Positions 23,505 to 35,143 of a DNA stretch of 64,000 nt are shown piece by piece. The translations under genes and the position numbers were made by a program. Numbering within the stretch: the first letter of the stretch is position 1; every line of letters begins with the position of its first letter. Source of the stretch: Roridomyces roridus (lineage: Eukaryota; Basidiomycota; Agaricomycetes; Agaricales; Mycenaceae); assembly GCA_029378245.1 (NCBI GenBank), contig JARKIF010000058.1, positions 181,552-245,551 of the forward strand. The letters are read 5' to 3'. A model generated the notes under the pieces. That model was given only the letters and a program-made list of their open reading frames with translations, had not been told where the DNA came from and ran no database searches.

Positions 23505-25413
23505 ATGCCGCCGCTGCAACGCACCGAAACTGGACGTAGTTTGGCCAGTTGGTGGTCCGATAACAATCCAATGTTGCATATCAGCCCAACCATTAACCTC
23601 CATGCGGCGGCGAAACCGCTGATGAAGCTACTGTACCACCAACAGGCCCTGCGGATTATGGACGAGAATCGGGACCAGCCACTTTCTGAGGAGCTTTTGG
23701 ACATTTATTCGACATACATCTCGTGAGTCTTCGGTCGAGCGTCCGTATCTAAGCCGAGCTCACAATTTCGGCTGGACTGCCAGCTGCAAGTATGTGTCGT
23801 CCCGAACGGGAGCTTTGGTCCTAGCGCATCTCGGTGAAAGGGCGCTTGAAGAAGATAGTTCACGTCGGATTTTGTGTTCTCCCTTATTGGACCATCTCAC
23901 ACTGCAAACGCGGGGTAACATACCAGCTTTACGGCTCATTGCAACTTTGGCCGCCCGTCGCTTAGGCGCGCCTTTCCTCCCAGGTGTAATTGTGCCTATC
24001 TCAACCATGCTGCAGTATGTTCCTCAAGTAGTGTCACCTCGACATGCTCACAGCAACCTAAGTAGCATGGAAGAAGACGATCAGCTCGTCATCGCTGTAA
24101 TAACCACTCTCGCTACATCAGAAGACGCCGGCGCTGTGCTGTCCATACTACTGTATTCACAGAACTGGCGAATCAGATGGCAAACTTGCACCTTGATCTC
24201 GGGATTGGCCAAGGAAAGAGCCGTTATGCCGATGATTCTCAATGGGCGTATCGTTGAAGATTTAGTTGGCTTGCTACGGCAAGTACCGCCTGCTCTAGCC
24301 GTGTTCCCAGAGCTGACAATTTCCCAGAGATCTGGATGACTCGGTCGTTTCCCATGCCATCTCCACGTTAATCGAAATATGCCAGCAGCCCGGCGGCGCA
24401 CGAAGTCTGCTCTCCACAAAGATCATCGAAAACTTACCTTTCGACTCCACGAGCATATCCAATCGGCAACGCGCATGCGCCCTCGTTTTAGCATTAGCAA
24501 AACAGAGGCCAGATATCATCACCACCGTCGAGCGTACGATTCCGCGAGAAAATTGGCGGAATGTCGTATGGTATGTCCCATTCATATCTGTGGAATCGAA
24601 ACCTTATTCCACCAAGCACAAGGCTGAATGAAGACGAGGAATGCGAAGACGTGTCCAATGGGCTCCGCTTGTTGACTACTTTCGCCAGACACGGGCCCGA
24701 GGGGATGCTGATCTCAGCAAATACTTTGGAACATCTCGCAGATCCATTCAGCCATCTGGGTGAAAAAGCTCAAAGGACAGCTTGTTCTCTCTTGGGATAT
24801 TTGGCGGAAAATCAATTCGGCGTCACCAAAATTCTCCAAACAAATCTGATTCCACAATTGTGGACCTTTCTGAGGTACCTACGTTCCAGCGGTGTGCCTG
24901 TCTTTGTCCTCACCTTCACACCCAGCTATTCCATCGCTGCTTCTGAGGCAATTTGTGCCCTGATTGCGATCTCTAAAAACCCAGCTGGTGCGGACGCAAT
25001 CCTCGCGGCCGTTGGAGACGAGCATCGAATCGTACGGCCTCTAATCGCAACTGCAAGCTCCGACATAAAACACGAAGCTTGTTACCTCGTCATCATTGCG
25101 CGGATAGGACCGTACCACTGGGCGGCCGGGGTTTTGGTATCGCTTGGAGTTGTGAACACCTTGACGAGTTTTTTGACTCCAAAGGATAAGTAAGTCGTCA
25201 TTTGCTGAATGTTTGATGTGCATTCAATATTACAGCAGGGAGGACGACGACTACGAGTTAATTGTTGAAGCGGCGGCACAGCTGTTGATTCGCCTCAACG
25301 ACCGGGTGGATCTTATGACCTTTGTTGATGTTGCCTTCCTCCGCGAACGCATCTCCAGACGTGCGGCAACCTCATCTCGGGCCAGAGAGTTGTTGGAAGT
25401 CTTTCCTATTTGA
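23505..25413 (+). CDS. ARM/HEAT-repeat family protein, copy 6
   Basis: The ATG at 23505 gives MPPLQRTETGRSLASWW, then HISPTINLHAAAKPLMKLLYHQQAL. Introns lead to CKYVSSRTGALVLAHLGE and to ARM exons MEEDDQLVIAVITTLATS, DLDDSVVSHAISTLIEIC, LNEDEECEDVSNGLRLLT, YSIAASEAICALIAISKN and REDDDYELIVEAAAQLLI, ending LLEVFPI with a stop at 25411-25413. All reconstructed junctions are phase 2 and keep the frame; the product is about 530 residues. The intron after EDLVGLLR (donor 24279, acceptor before 24328) must be GC-AG, because no GT donor gives the right frame and read-through hits a stop. This is the cleanest intact copy of its subgroup. It lies directly next to mating sub-locus 1, but nothing in the sequence links its role to mating. 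Confidence 0.85.
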
Positions 25414-26809
25414 TTACTTTCAATACATATTGGATTCAACCATGGCGTCTCCACCAGTTCCACCCCTTGGCCGCTTATAAGTAGGACTCGGACGCGCACC
25501 GACTGTGCTCAAGGAGTTCTCTCACTTGTACTTCTTTGTTTCGTTGACACAAGATTTCCCCCAAGATTTCCGTCAGCTCAACATTCAGTGGCGCGAACAA
25601 CGTCGGCTTTAGTGGCTAGTCTTCGCACATATATTCTCCCAATACTTCCACCAGGGATCACTGTGAATTTCAACTCCCAGCGGATGTGTTCAGACAGACA
25701 ATGAAAGTGATTGAGTCCTGCATCTATCCTTGAAATACGTGCGGTGCTAGCGTCAGAGTGGCAATCATCGTCAAGTCGTACGGTGTTGTGTGGACTTCGA
25801 GAATCAGAGTGGCACAGTCAATATACCATTGTAGCGTAGAAAAATGGTAGAGATAAACATAGTGGTAATGCGGCGTGTCTAGTACAAGGCCGTGCTACGG
25901 TAGTTGCAGTGGGGAGGTGAGGATGAAAGGAAGGAGCATGGGTCACGGCGAGCATGACGAGAGGACGAGGGATCAGAGGGATGGCGAAAAACGTCGTCCG
26001 TGAATTGTGGCACTTAGAGGGAGTCAGAACGGTGGAGACACGCACTGATAATTAGTTGATATACAGTGGATGCATGATGAGTTTGGGTGTGCTGTGGACA
26101 AGCAATCGAAGGAGTGAGGAGGAGGAAGAGCACGCACTGTAGCTTAGTGGGGTTACTGAGAGTGTATTCGAGCCGACCGTTGGCAAACCATTGGTGTCAA
26201 AGTCCGTTGATTAACTTCAAGGCATCGTCGCCGCATGCCTCAGCCCATGGCCGGAGTATTTAGGAGAGCTTCCGAGTCGCCGCGCTAATCAAAAGGTACC
26301 TGCGAGGCGAATTTCGGATCTCGATTGCAAATGCGAGTTGAGGACGGTGTACCCAAAGAGTTGGACGAGCGTCGGATGCGTCGCATTTATAGACTTCAGT
26401 CGGCGGGCAGAAGATTCGAATTCACGATAGGCTTGGAGAAGGAGTCCGAGAAATGTATGCATTCGGTAACGATACAGTAGGTGTGCATATGTAGGTACAG
26501 GATGTTGTACGAGACGACCGAGTAGGAAATGGAAAGAAATGGAGTAAGGAGTGGGGTGGCCACGGAGGGCGGAGAAGAAGGTAGGGATAAGGGCATAAGG
26601 ATAATCGAACGGAGCGTCGTCTGCTAGCAGAGCGCGAAGGAGGGTGGAGTCTGGGAGAAACAGTGAGCAGAGGAGAGGGAAGAAGCACAAAGACGTACGA
26701 TGGGGTCGCATGGGTCAAAGGTGGAATTGGGAGCTATCGAAGGATAGATAGCTAAGGAAGACGTTAGAGGCGGGGTTTGCAGGAGAGAGAAAGAGCACAT
26801 ACCAAGGGC
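25414..26809. other. Non-coding flank of mating sub-locus 1
   Basis: No gene is supported. The 26455-26600 stretch (cggtaacgatacagtag and following purine-rich DNA) resembles 27495-27640, so the downstream regions of the two pheromone genes appear to be duplicates of each other. Confidence 0.5.
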
Positions 26810-26977
26810 CTAGGCGACCACGCACCAGGCGACGGCTTTACCCGTGTCGTATTGCTCCGAGTCAACGGGGATGCAGGTGGAGAGGTCACCCTGGGCATCG
26901 CCAAGGATGGGAGTAGAGTTAGCCACGACGGCACCAGTGGCGTCGATGGTGAGCTGGATGGGTGCGAAGGAGTCCAT
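26810..26977 (-). CDS. Mating pheromone precursor 1 (CaaX lipopeptide)
   Basis: A 55-residue open frame starts MDSFAPIQLTIDATG and ends GKAVAWCVVA followed by TAG. The C-terminal CVVA is a CaaX box, which in fungal pheromones directs farnesylation of the cysteine, removal of VVA and carboxymethylation. The mature peptide would be the last ten or so residues after an internal cut, possibly near the DSEQY that precedes it; sister precursors carry DSEAY at the same place. The start MDSF is shared by all four precursors in the window. It lies on the opposite strand to receptor 1, about 1.4 kb away. A CCATTGTT site at 27105-27112 and others near 27190 and 27227 lie upstream. No signal peptide is expected, since export is by an ABC transporter. 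Confidence 0.9.
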   Translation of the reverse strand: MDSFAPIQLTIDATGAVVANSTPILGDAQGDLSTCIPVDSEQYDTGKAVAWCVVA

Positions 26978-27822
26978 GAGAGCGATGTGTTTATGAGTGG
27001 GCTCGAAGGCGGCGCTGGGGAGCGATATTCTCTGTGGTGCGAGAGGTGGGTGGTGGTGGTTTGGGATGAAAGGTGTTGGGGTATGCGACGGCTTATGTAG
27101 GGCTCCATTGTTCTCCCAGGACAATGCACCGGGAGACGGCCATGCGGCTAAATGGGAGGTCGATTGAGGAAGGTGTGACAATGTGTGACCCATTGTTCGA
27201 TGTGACACATCGGCAAAGCGCGGCAAAACAATGGACTGATCAATCATCAATTGCGTTGAGCTTTGTCCTTTGTCCTCCTTACACGCACAATGGAAGGATT
27301 TCCGACCCAAGCGCGCGGTACGTGACCAATAGACGATTTTTTTTTCGACACGGATCGACTCATGGGCCATTGGGCCTGGAAAATTGAGTATGTATTTTTT
27401 TCCATCTCATTTTCACAAGCATTTTCTCGCTAGTCGAAATGATCGTGGACCGACTCGAGAGAAGTGAGGTTCATGCACAAAGATAGTAGTCCGAGAATGT
27501 ATATCATTCGGTAACGATACAGTAGACATGGGACAAATACACGAAGAGTGGAATGCGAACAATGAAGTAAAGAGCGAGGCGGCCACGAGGGCAGAGATAA
27601 TCATAAGGATAGTGAAATGACGGGGGTGCGGTCTACTGTCTAAGCGACGCAAATCTGGACGAGGATGAGTAGGAGACCGGTAGGAGCAGGAGACAGGCCG
27701 CGTACGATATGGGTTGGGCACAAGAAAGGCGGACAGATGAGGACGTCAGGTCTGCCCATGAGTATCTGTAATCAAGTCAGAGCGTGCAGAAGAGGGAGGG
27801 GAGTGAGGGCGCACAAGGATGG

Positions 27823-27975
27823 TCATGCAATGACACAAAAAGCGTCAGGATTGCCCGACTGGTAGGCCTCGGAGTCTACCGGGACAGAGGATGTAGGCGC
27901 GCTCGATGTGTTGTCATCCATGCTAGCGACGCCGGCAGCCGCCATGGGAAGGTCGAATGGAGTGAAAGAGTCCAT
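27823..27975 (-). CDS. Mating pheromone precursor 2 (CaaX lipopeptide)
   Basis: A 50-residue frame starts MDSFTPFDLPMAAAG and ends DSEAYQSGNPDAFCVIA and a stop. CVIA is a CaaX farnesylation box. The longer upstream frame (from 28038) adds a histidine-rich leader, but the MDSF start matches the other precursors. A TATA-like CTATAAGAAC lies about 140 bp upstream on the minus strand (near 28111-28121). It is divergent from receptor 1 (ATG 28358), the usual arrangement in a basidiomycete B locus. Confidence 0.92.
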   Translation of the reverse strand: MDSFTPFDLPMAAAGVASMDDNTSSAPTSSVPVDSEAYQSGNPDAFCVIA

Positions 27976-28357
27976 GGGTAGAGTGTGGTGGTGGTAGTGG
28001 TAGTGGGTTGGTTGGGTACGCGGCGCGGTGGGTGACAATGTCTGGCACTGGGGCGAGGCTAGGTGGCTGGTGGTGGTTTGGGAGAACTCATCCGGGGGGT
28101 TCGGGGAGGGTTCTTATAGCCCGCTCGCTTTGGCCCATTGTTCGCCTGGAATAATGGGACACGAGGTTCGGTCCAAGAGACGGGATCAAAGTTGGTCCAA
28201 ATCGGGATTGTTTGTGCCAGCTTGGCTCCATTGTCCGCCCACCTCATTGTGCCCCTGCCTTTGTTTCGCGTGCGCTATAAAAGATGTGGCCAGACTTCTC
28301 GGCGACGCTTTCCACCGCCTCCCTACACCCAAGACCACCCTCTCCAACGATCCCGTT
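27976..28357. promoter_or_regulatory. Divergent promoter between pheromone 2 and receptor 1
   Basis: It contains CCATTGTT at 28135-28142 and CCATTGTC near 28228, which read ACAATGG on the other strand, the core recognised by HMG-box regulators. TATA-like boxes face both ways: CTATAAAAG near 28272-28281 toward the receptor and TTATAGCC near 28111-28121 toward the pheromone gene. One shared HMG site could drive both genes. This is inference from motif position only. Confidence 0.55.
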
Positions 28358-30079
28358 ATGTTCGACCCGCTCTACCCCTTCTTTTCAATCTCCTGCTTCC
28401 TTGGATTTGTCCTTGTCCTCATCCCGTTGCCTTGGCATCTTCAGGCCTGGAACTCGGGGACATGCTTTTACATCATGTGGTCGGCCCTCAGCTGCCTCAA
28501 CCAGTTCGTTAACTCGATCGTCTGGGCGGACGATGTGATCAATAGGGCGCCTGTATGGTGTGATATCTGTGCGTGTACTCGAACTCTGATTCTGCGCCCA
28601 TACTCATCGTGGCCACAGCTATCCGAATCACTATGGCTGCCTCCGTCGGTATCCCCGCCGCATCGCTATGCATTAACCGCCGTCTGTATCGCATTGCGAG
28701 TGTGAAGTCGGTATCCGTCAGCAACGTCGACGTGAGTTTATCTGCGTTCCTTTTGGGACATTCTCTTACCCTTCCCAGAAACGGAGGGCCATTTTGACTG
28801 ACGCGCTCATCTGTGTCCTCTTTCCGCTCGTTTACGTCGCCATGCGTGAGTCTCTTGGTGGCAATCCTCGAGTTGCACTAACATCTGGCCAGAATACATC
28901 GTCGAGGGACATCGCTTCAATATCTACGAGCAAATCGGCTGCGCCCCCGCGCTCTACAACAGCCTGCCCATGTACTTCATCTCCACGATGTGGCCTCCCA
29001 TCATCGGCCTCATATCCTCCGTTTATTGCTTCCTATCCCTCCGGGCCTTTACCCGCCGCCGTGCCGCCTTCACCCAATTTCTCTCTGCGCACAACTCCCT
29101 CACTCCCGGGCGCTATCTACGCCTCATGGCCCTCGCCGCCACTGATGTGCTGCTCACGACGCCTCTCGGCGTTTTCAGCATCGTGCTCAATCTCACTGCT
29201 GTCCCGGTCGGCCCATGGCGTTCTTTCGCCGATACGCACCTCGATTATAACCGGGCAGACCAGTTCCCTGCGATCCTGTGGCGCTCATCGCATCTTCTCG
29301 AAGTTGCGCTGGAGTTCACCCGCTGGACGGCACCCGTCACCGCCTTCCTCTTCTTCGCCTTCTTCGGTTTTGCCGATGAAGCGCGCAGGAACTATGCCGC
29401 CGCCTTCCACTTTATTTCTGCCGCCTTCTGGCGTGTCCTTGCACGCCTGGGAGTCCGCCGCCCCACTTCGGGTTTTCTCGCAGCCAAATCCACCACCTCC
29501 TCGCGGGGTATGGGCTACACCAAGCCACCGCCCTCCAAGCGCACCGCGACCGCCACCGAGGACATTTCCCTTCCCGCCTACTCCTCCGCTGCTGGCACGG
29601 GCTCCTTCACCGAGTCCTTCGCCTCCGTCGCGGACCTCAAACGCACCTCGTCCTTCGCCACGCAGGGCTCCACCTCGTCCTATACCGCGTCGCCGTTCGT
29701 CGAGGAGGACGGGAAGCTGGTGGACGAGGAAAAGGCGCTGTCGATCCACGAGGCGCTCTCCCTACCCCCACGCTCTCCCTCGCCTTCCTCAGCGTACATC
29801 GTTCCACATCCTGCTACCGATCCAGTCACGCCCGACACTGCGACGTCCTTCGCCACCTCGACGACGGAGTATGTCCTCCCGTTACACGTCGGCTGGCACG
29901 AGCACCCGTATCCCATCGATACGGGCGTGTTCTTGGAGGATGATGGCGCCAGTATCAGTGGGAGCAGTACAGCGCACTCACCCACGTCAACGACGTCCTC
30001 ACAACAACAACAATCGCGATTCAGCTACCCTCAAACACAATACGAGCAACAGTCGCGCGGGCCGCGCTCGCTCGTCTGA
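28358..30079 (+). CDS. STE3-like pheromone receptor 1 (B mating type)
   Basis: A seven-helix G-protein-coupled receptor of the fungal STE3 class, which binds lipopeptide pheromone of compatible partners and signals to the MAPK mating pathway. Exons by eye: 28358-28568, 28619-28731, 28779-28845, 28893-30079, giving about 525 residues. The start MFDPLYPFFS leads into helix 1, then PLPWHLQAWNSGTC, NSIVW and APVWCDIS, which are typical STE3 features, followed by IPAASLCINRRLY after helix 3 and LLTTPLGVFS in helix 6. Helices lie roughly at residues 5-24, 34-56, 73-92, 113-131, 160-182, 205-222 and 265-285. The remaining 230 residues are a Ser/Thr/Pro-rich cytoplasmic tail ending SRGPRSLV. Exons 2 and 3 (113 and 67 nt) are identical in length to those of receptor 2. 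Long frames overlapping it in other phases are shadows. Confidence 0.95.
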
Positions 30080-32260
30080 TATGTCTTGTCCCTGCCTCAT
30101 CCTCCACTCCCTTGATTATCCTTATACGAACCCACCACGACTCTCATTCCCATCTCCATCTCGATGATGTGCCCGCGACGACCCCCCTTTCACTTTTCCA
30201 CGTCCGCATGCCACGCAATAAGTACACTACAATAAAATCCACTGTATCATTAGCCACTCCCTCGCTTTTCTTTTCTTTGCTTTGTTAGCTCTAGTTCTAG
30301 CGTAACGCTCTTTTTTGTCTTCTTTTTACGCAGTCTGGATCAATGAATGGACTTGTTTTCGAAATGTGCTTCAGATTGAGTTGAAGGAGAAGAGAATTGA
30401 AAACGAGATGGGCATGGGCATGGGATGACGAGGAGTGGGTCTGGGACTTTTTTGGCCCGTTATGGAAGGTGCGCGTACATATCGGGACAACTCCACGTTT
30501 CCTTCGGTGTATCTGAGCCCTCGTTAACACGCCTCATTGTATAGCATTCAAGTGGATATCTACACAGGAAGATCGTGTGGATTAAAGCGAAAGGTAAGTA
30601 CGTGAGTACGTAGGTCGAAGATCGGGCATGGTAAAACTGAATAGTGTAGTGGTGTTGTAGCTAGCAGGACCGGGATGAGCTGCAGCAGAGGGTCTGCAAA
30701 GTCCTCGTCTTCATCCTTGTCGACAAGGCCTTCCGGAGGGCATTTGCGCGATTGAGCTCGGACTGAGGACTGATTGAGGTGGAGGACGAGTGATTGACTG
30801 TTCCACAGACAAATCGCGTGCAATCTTGGACCTCGAAAACCCGACGAGCGGCTGTAGACGGTCTTCGAGTAAAATATGACTGCGGAAGGGTGGGGTTGGG
30901 CCAAGGCGGGGGACACCGCAGACCACGACCAAGGTGAAGGAGTCGGACAGTGCTCTGGTGAGCGAGAGCGTACCGGCGGGGCGGGGAAGGTCGGGGAGAG
31001 GCAATGAGATCCGGCAGAGGGAAATAGTAGTAGCACATAAGTAGTCCGGCAGGGAAACGAGGCTCTGCAGTCTGGGCACCGCCCTGGCTCGGTACGTGGT
31101 AACCGCGTCGACATTCCTAGGGGTGTGACCAGAGGATCGAGGGTCGGATAGCGCGTGACGATAGTCGCCGGGTACTTTGTGTGCTCCTCAGGCGCGGGCA
31201 TCCCGTCCGTGTCCGCTGGAAGTCAGAATCAAAAGCTTGACCTATACTGGATGACGATTCCGACGCACGACAGGCCAAGACAGACGCTTGACGCAAAGGT
31301 CATCTGGAGTTGGACCAATCCTGGAAGTCGTCGAGCGAGCATGGATGGGCTCTTGCAATACGGCGACAACATGAAGCGAGTAAGACAGACGTGCAGCTGG
31401 GGAAGATAAGAACGATTTTTTAATCCGCGAAGAATGGCGACGTACCTGAGTCCCACTACGTTTTCCGTAGGCACGAGACAATGACTCCTTAGGCACCCGG
31501 CGTTCCGCCTCACCGACGGAGCTTGGCTATACCCGCCGTGAATTTGGTGGTTTCCAGGCGGAGCAGAGGAGAAAGTGGATGTCGAGAAAGACAGAAAGGG
31601 ACCGGGCTTGAATGGGTAGGCGGGAAAGATGAAAGCGACGAGGACGAGAAGGCGCCATCGGATAGGAGGGTCGGGACAGACCAAGCAGCGTCCGTGGTAT
31701 GGGTGCTTGGGATATAGGTGAAAGCTCGAGACTTGGGAGGCTCGTCGAGTGGCCATGGATGCGATCAAGATGCGATACATGAGACCCGTCCGAAGCCCAG
31801 GCGCGCAGCGCTGAGCGTCCGAGCCAGAGACGACGCAGAAGAGGGTGGGGAGCAGCCACCTCCTTCGACATCTGCTCCTTTCGAATCGGAATTGGGATAC
31901 GCCCACACAGTACTTGTTTCACGCAATCGGTGAGAGAGTTATCGGGCATGCTGACGGGACAAGTGCGGTGCAAGGAGGTCCATAACGGTCTTCGGGGGCG
32001 TCAGTGCACTCGCTCTGAGACGACGGGGTGGGGACGCACCAAAGACCTCGGGAAACTCTCGCTATTCATCGACATCGCAGGATGTTAGAGGACGAGTAGT
32101 CGGTCCCGATGAAATTGATAGACAGCGATGATAGTGGGAGGAGCAAGCAAGCAGGACGGCGATCAAAAGCTCTTGTCCTCTCCCATCGTCCCAAGGTAAA
32201 GCCTCCAGCAACGCTATTTGCTCCCTAAGTACTGTCTCACAAAGGTATCTTGACAGTCAA
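30080..32260. other. Non-coding region right of receptor 1
   Basis: The AATAAA-type word at 30231-30236 may serve 3' processing of receptor 1. A 213-codon open frame at 30560-31201 (minus) has no domain or paralogue, so I do not call it. The right arm of the inverted duplication (31300-31740) lies here. Confidence 0.45.
31300..31740 (-). repeat. Right arm of the dispersed inverted duplication
   Basis: Read on the minus strand it follows the 21295-21700 segment in order: CGAGCTTTCACCTATATCCC, CCTCCTATCCGATGGCGCC, then GGGACTCAGGTACGTCGCC. It has substitutions and indels relative to the left arm. Confidence 0.65.
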
Positions 32261-35143
32261 ATGGTCTGCCCTCAGTGTGAAGATCCGCTTCCACCGCTGC
32301 CAGTGCTAGTGTTGCCGCGGCTCGGCTCGGCTTCGGCTAGCCGTGTGAGCCAAGCCAAAAATAAGCCAGCCATCGCCAGCTGTCAGCAAGCCGTTTAGCC
32401 GCGGCTTGGCAGGATTTTGGAGATTGCCCAATTGGAGGATTTTGGTACGGCCGAGTGGGCTCAAAATGACTTCCAGCTGCTTGCAAAATTGTGGGCGGAG
32501 TCGGCTGGGGAAACGTGTCGGTTCAAGTGCGGCCAGACACCGTTTAAGGAAATTTCCTGACGTCGAATGACGCTGTCTATTCAGTTGCTCCAATCACCCG
32601 CACTTCATCCGCACACACTCCCCGGCGAGACTCCGCCCAGAATTTTGCAAGCAGCTGTCAATGGCTCTGGCAAATACATGCTACACTAATTGCTTTCCGT
32701 CCTGAGTGCTGGGGTGTTTGGAATACCAATTTTAACGAGACCGTGACAGATGTGACCGAAAACTCACGCTTGCCACTGATGACAGCGGTGAAACCCCCTT
32801 GGCCTCCCCCCCAATGACTGAGTTCGATACAGTGTGGTGTCAATGTTTTTTTTATGCAAATTGCAGCCTGGCCTCCTCAACCTCTCAGAACCTAAATTAA
32901 CCAACTCAACCTAACTTGAACCTGACCTATGAGATCTAACCACCAGTCACTGGATATTGCACCTAACTGCCCATTCACTGTGGATTCTCAGAGTGGCATT
33001 CACAGCCGAGGCTGCGGGGGAGATGTTGAAAGTCTGTGTGGAATGATGCCATTGAACCGAACCGAACCGAACCTTTCTAACCGCATTGATGGAGCAGCAG
33101 TTGCAGGAGTGCAAAAAATAAATAAAATAAAATGCACAACACCAGAATTGAACATGGAGCCACGACAAATAGCCAATCAACTAAGAACAGCATCAATACC
33201 GCAGAGCGATTTGAAGCATTGAGTGGACCTCTCCACGCGGTGTCACGACCTCTCCAAATGTCAAAACAGACACGTGCCTTGATATCGATCCGATATGCCT
33301 TTTTTGGACATGTCATTGGGGGGGAGGCGTGCGCTAGCTACAGCGGTGGCAACGCCTTGACAACGGCCACGACCACAGTTCGAGTCGTTCGTGCATGGGG
33401 AGGGTCTATGTGGATATCCAGGTACTCATTTGAGCTTCAATGTCTCCACACCAGAAGATATGTGCTTTTGAGCCGGAGCCGTGGCTGAGCCGCAAGCCGA
33501 GCCACAGCTTACGGCTTGACACGGCTTACGGAGCCGAGCCAGCCGGAGCCGAGCCACGGCAACACTAGCTGCCACCCAGCGATCATTTGGATCATCTCTT
33601 CACCGACAATACCTGCCCCCTCGATTCCGAGTCAAGCTCCGCTAGACGGTTTATTGAAGTCGCCGAACCTCGCATTGACGCCCGCCATGCTCGCATATGC
33701 AGTCTTCGTGTGGAGCTGGCTCAGATTATCGTGGAGGGTGAAGCACTCATCCCTCGTGTCCAGCAATGCAAGATTGTCCTAGCACCAGTCAGGCGCGTTC
33801 CCCCAGAATTGCTCTGCGAAATATTCCAACTCGCCGTGTCTCGCGAGGCAAAGGCGCCCTGGCGTCTTGGGCACGTCTGCAGATCGTGGAGGGAAGCGGC
33901 TCTCGGGTGTCGCCCACTCTGGAGTCTCTTGAAGGTTTCCCATGGTTTCGACTTTCCCCCCGTACCCCGAGCCATGCTAGCGCTGGAGACCCAAATTCTT
34001 CGCACCGGCAACGGGCTGCTGGATATTGATTTCCAGTGGGGTCTTGGCGTCCAAGATGCCCTGCAAAATGGCTGCTGGGACTTGTTTCTTCCTCTATCTC
34101 ATCGCTGGAGAACCCTTCGCATCCATTGCCACTATTCCATGTATGCTAAGGCTCTTCTTCAGCGATTGAAGGTGGTCAAAAATCATCTTCCTCAGCTGGA
34201 ACGTGTCGAGTTCCTCGTTTCTGTCACATGGTCGGCGGACCCGGACATGCATGAGCACTGGGATATATTCTCGACCGCCCCTCGCCTACGTGAGATCTGC
34301 CTCACTGACCGCCTCCTCTCCAACCCTTCACTCACCCTTGTCGTTCCACCACAAGTCACCCGTTATCGCGGAGTGCTTTCCGACGCTCGGCAACTCGACA
34401 TCCTGCAGGGTTCTCCAGAGTTGGTCGAATGCAGCCTAGGCGTACGACCCGGGGATTCATTCATGGGTCAGGGAGATAGGATGGCCCATTCCCCCCTCCT
34501 TCGCCGATTGCATGTGAAACGATGCGAGATCCTCGCCCACGTCATAGCTCCAGCTCTGCTGGACTTGGTGGTCTACAAAGCCACTCCCAGCCTCTCTCGG
34601 TTCCTTCTTCGATCGTCCTGCCAATTGACGAGTCTCGTCATCACTGACGGCGATTATTTTGCTGACAACCTAACTCCAGCGGTTGAGTTGTGTTCAGGAC
34701 TCGAGCGTCTCGTCCTTGCGATCAGCCCCTCCACCAACTCCACCATCCTCGGCAGCAACCTATCCTCATTGTTCAACGCCTTGTGCGTTTCCACGTCAAC
34801 ACACATCTGTCCCACATTGACTACCTTTACCTTCGGATGGCCCGTCCGCCCTGGCGGTGGCACTCAACTCAAACTCCCATGGACCGAGTCTCTATTCCGA
34901 ATGCTTCACTCTCGCTGTATCACCAAGTCCAATACCGGTAACACGGACAATCGACAACCCTTCCGTTCGGTTCGTTTGTTCAACGCATACTACGGCGACG
35001 GTATGTGGCAGGATGGTGATACCGTTGGAGCCTTGCCTCCGGGCATGCACGAAGGGATTCTACAGTTGGAGGATGAGGGGATGGATATTAAATATCTGAC
35101 TGCTGCGGAGGGGCGGGCTCTCATGGACGGTTTGGCATGGTGA
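32261..35143 (+). CDS. F-box protein, split by a TIR element
   Basis: The long frame from 33569 encodes an F-box of the mushroom type (LAPVRRVPPELLCEIFQLAV...APWRLGHVCRSWREAAL) at about residues 80-125, followed by a long leucine-rich C-terminal part ending ADGLAW-like residues at the stop in 35141-35143. F-box proteins recruit substrates to SCF ubiquitin ligases through Skp1. That frame has no ATG before the F-box. The missing start lies on the far side of an inserted element: ATG at 32261 gives MVCPQCEDPLPPLP up to 32302, a CxxC beginning I associate with F-box proteins of agarics. If 32303-33568 is removed the frame continues exactly as LPPSDHLDHLFTD. The gap begins GT and ends AG, so it may be spliced; otherwise the gene is disrupted. 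The total would be about 538 residues. Confidence 0.75.
32303..33568. mobile_element. hAT-like TIR element inside the F-box gene, possible introner
   Basis: The ends carry TAGTGTTGCCGCGGCTCGG (from 32307) and the inverse of TAGTGTTGCCGTGGCTCGG (to 33567), resembling the TAGTG termini of the 12.7 kb element. GCTGCCA occurs beside both ends (32296-32302 and 33568-33574) as a likely target duplication, with about four extra bases before the left terminus. The subterminal regions are rich in GGCTCGGCTC and GAGCCGAGCC words. A second TIR element is nested at 32802-33328. Its boundaries coincide with GT...AG sites that keep the F-box frame. Confidence 0.75.
32802..33328. mobile_element. Nested 0.53-kb TIR element (CCCCCCCAATGAC family)
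   Basis: GCCTCCCCCCCAATGAC at 32802-32818 is mirrored exactly at 33312-33328. It is the same family as 17402-17944, sharing interior words such as the sequence around CATTCACTGTGGATTCT and AACCTAACT. It is inserted inside the larger element that splits the F-box gene. Confidence 0.75.

Noticed and set aside
28794..30167. 457-codon frame overlapping receptor 1
   Set aside because: It is a shadow in another phase of the STE3 exon, Pro/Arg/Ser-rich with no domain.
30560..31201. 213-codon open frame on the minus strand
   Set aside because: No recognisable domain or paralogue, low-complexity composition and no splice evidence.
33135..33185. Second tRNA-like stretch (GAATTGAACATGGAGCC)
   Set aside because: Same reasoning: it is nested in a MITE and only a T-arm-like piece is present.
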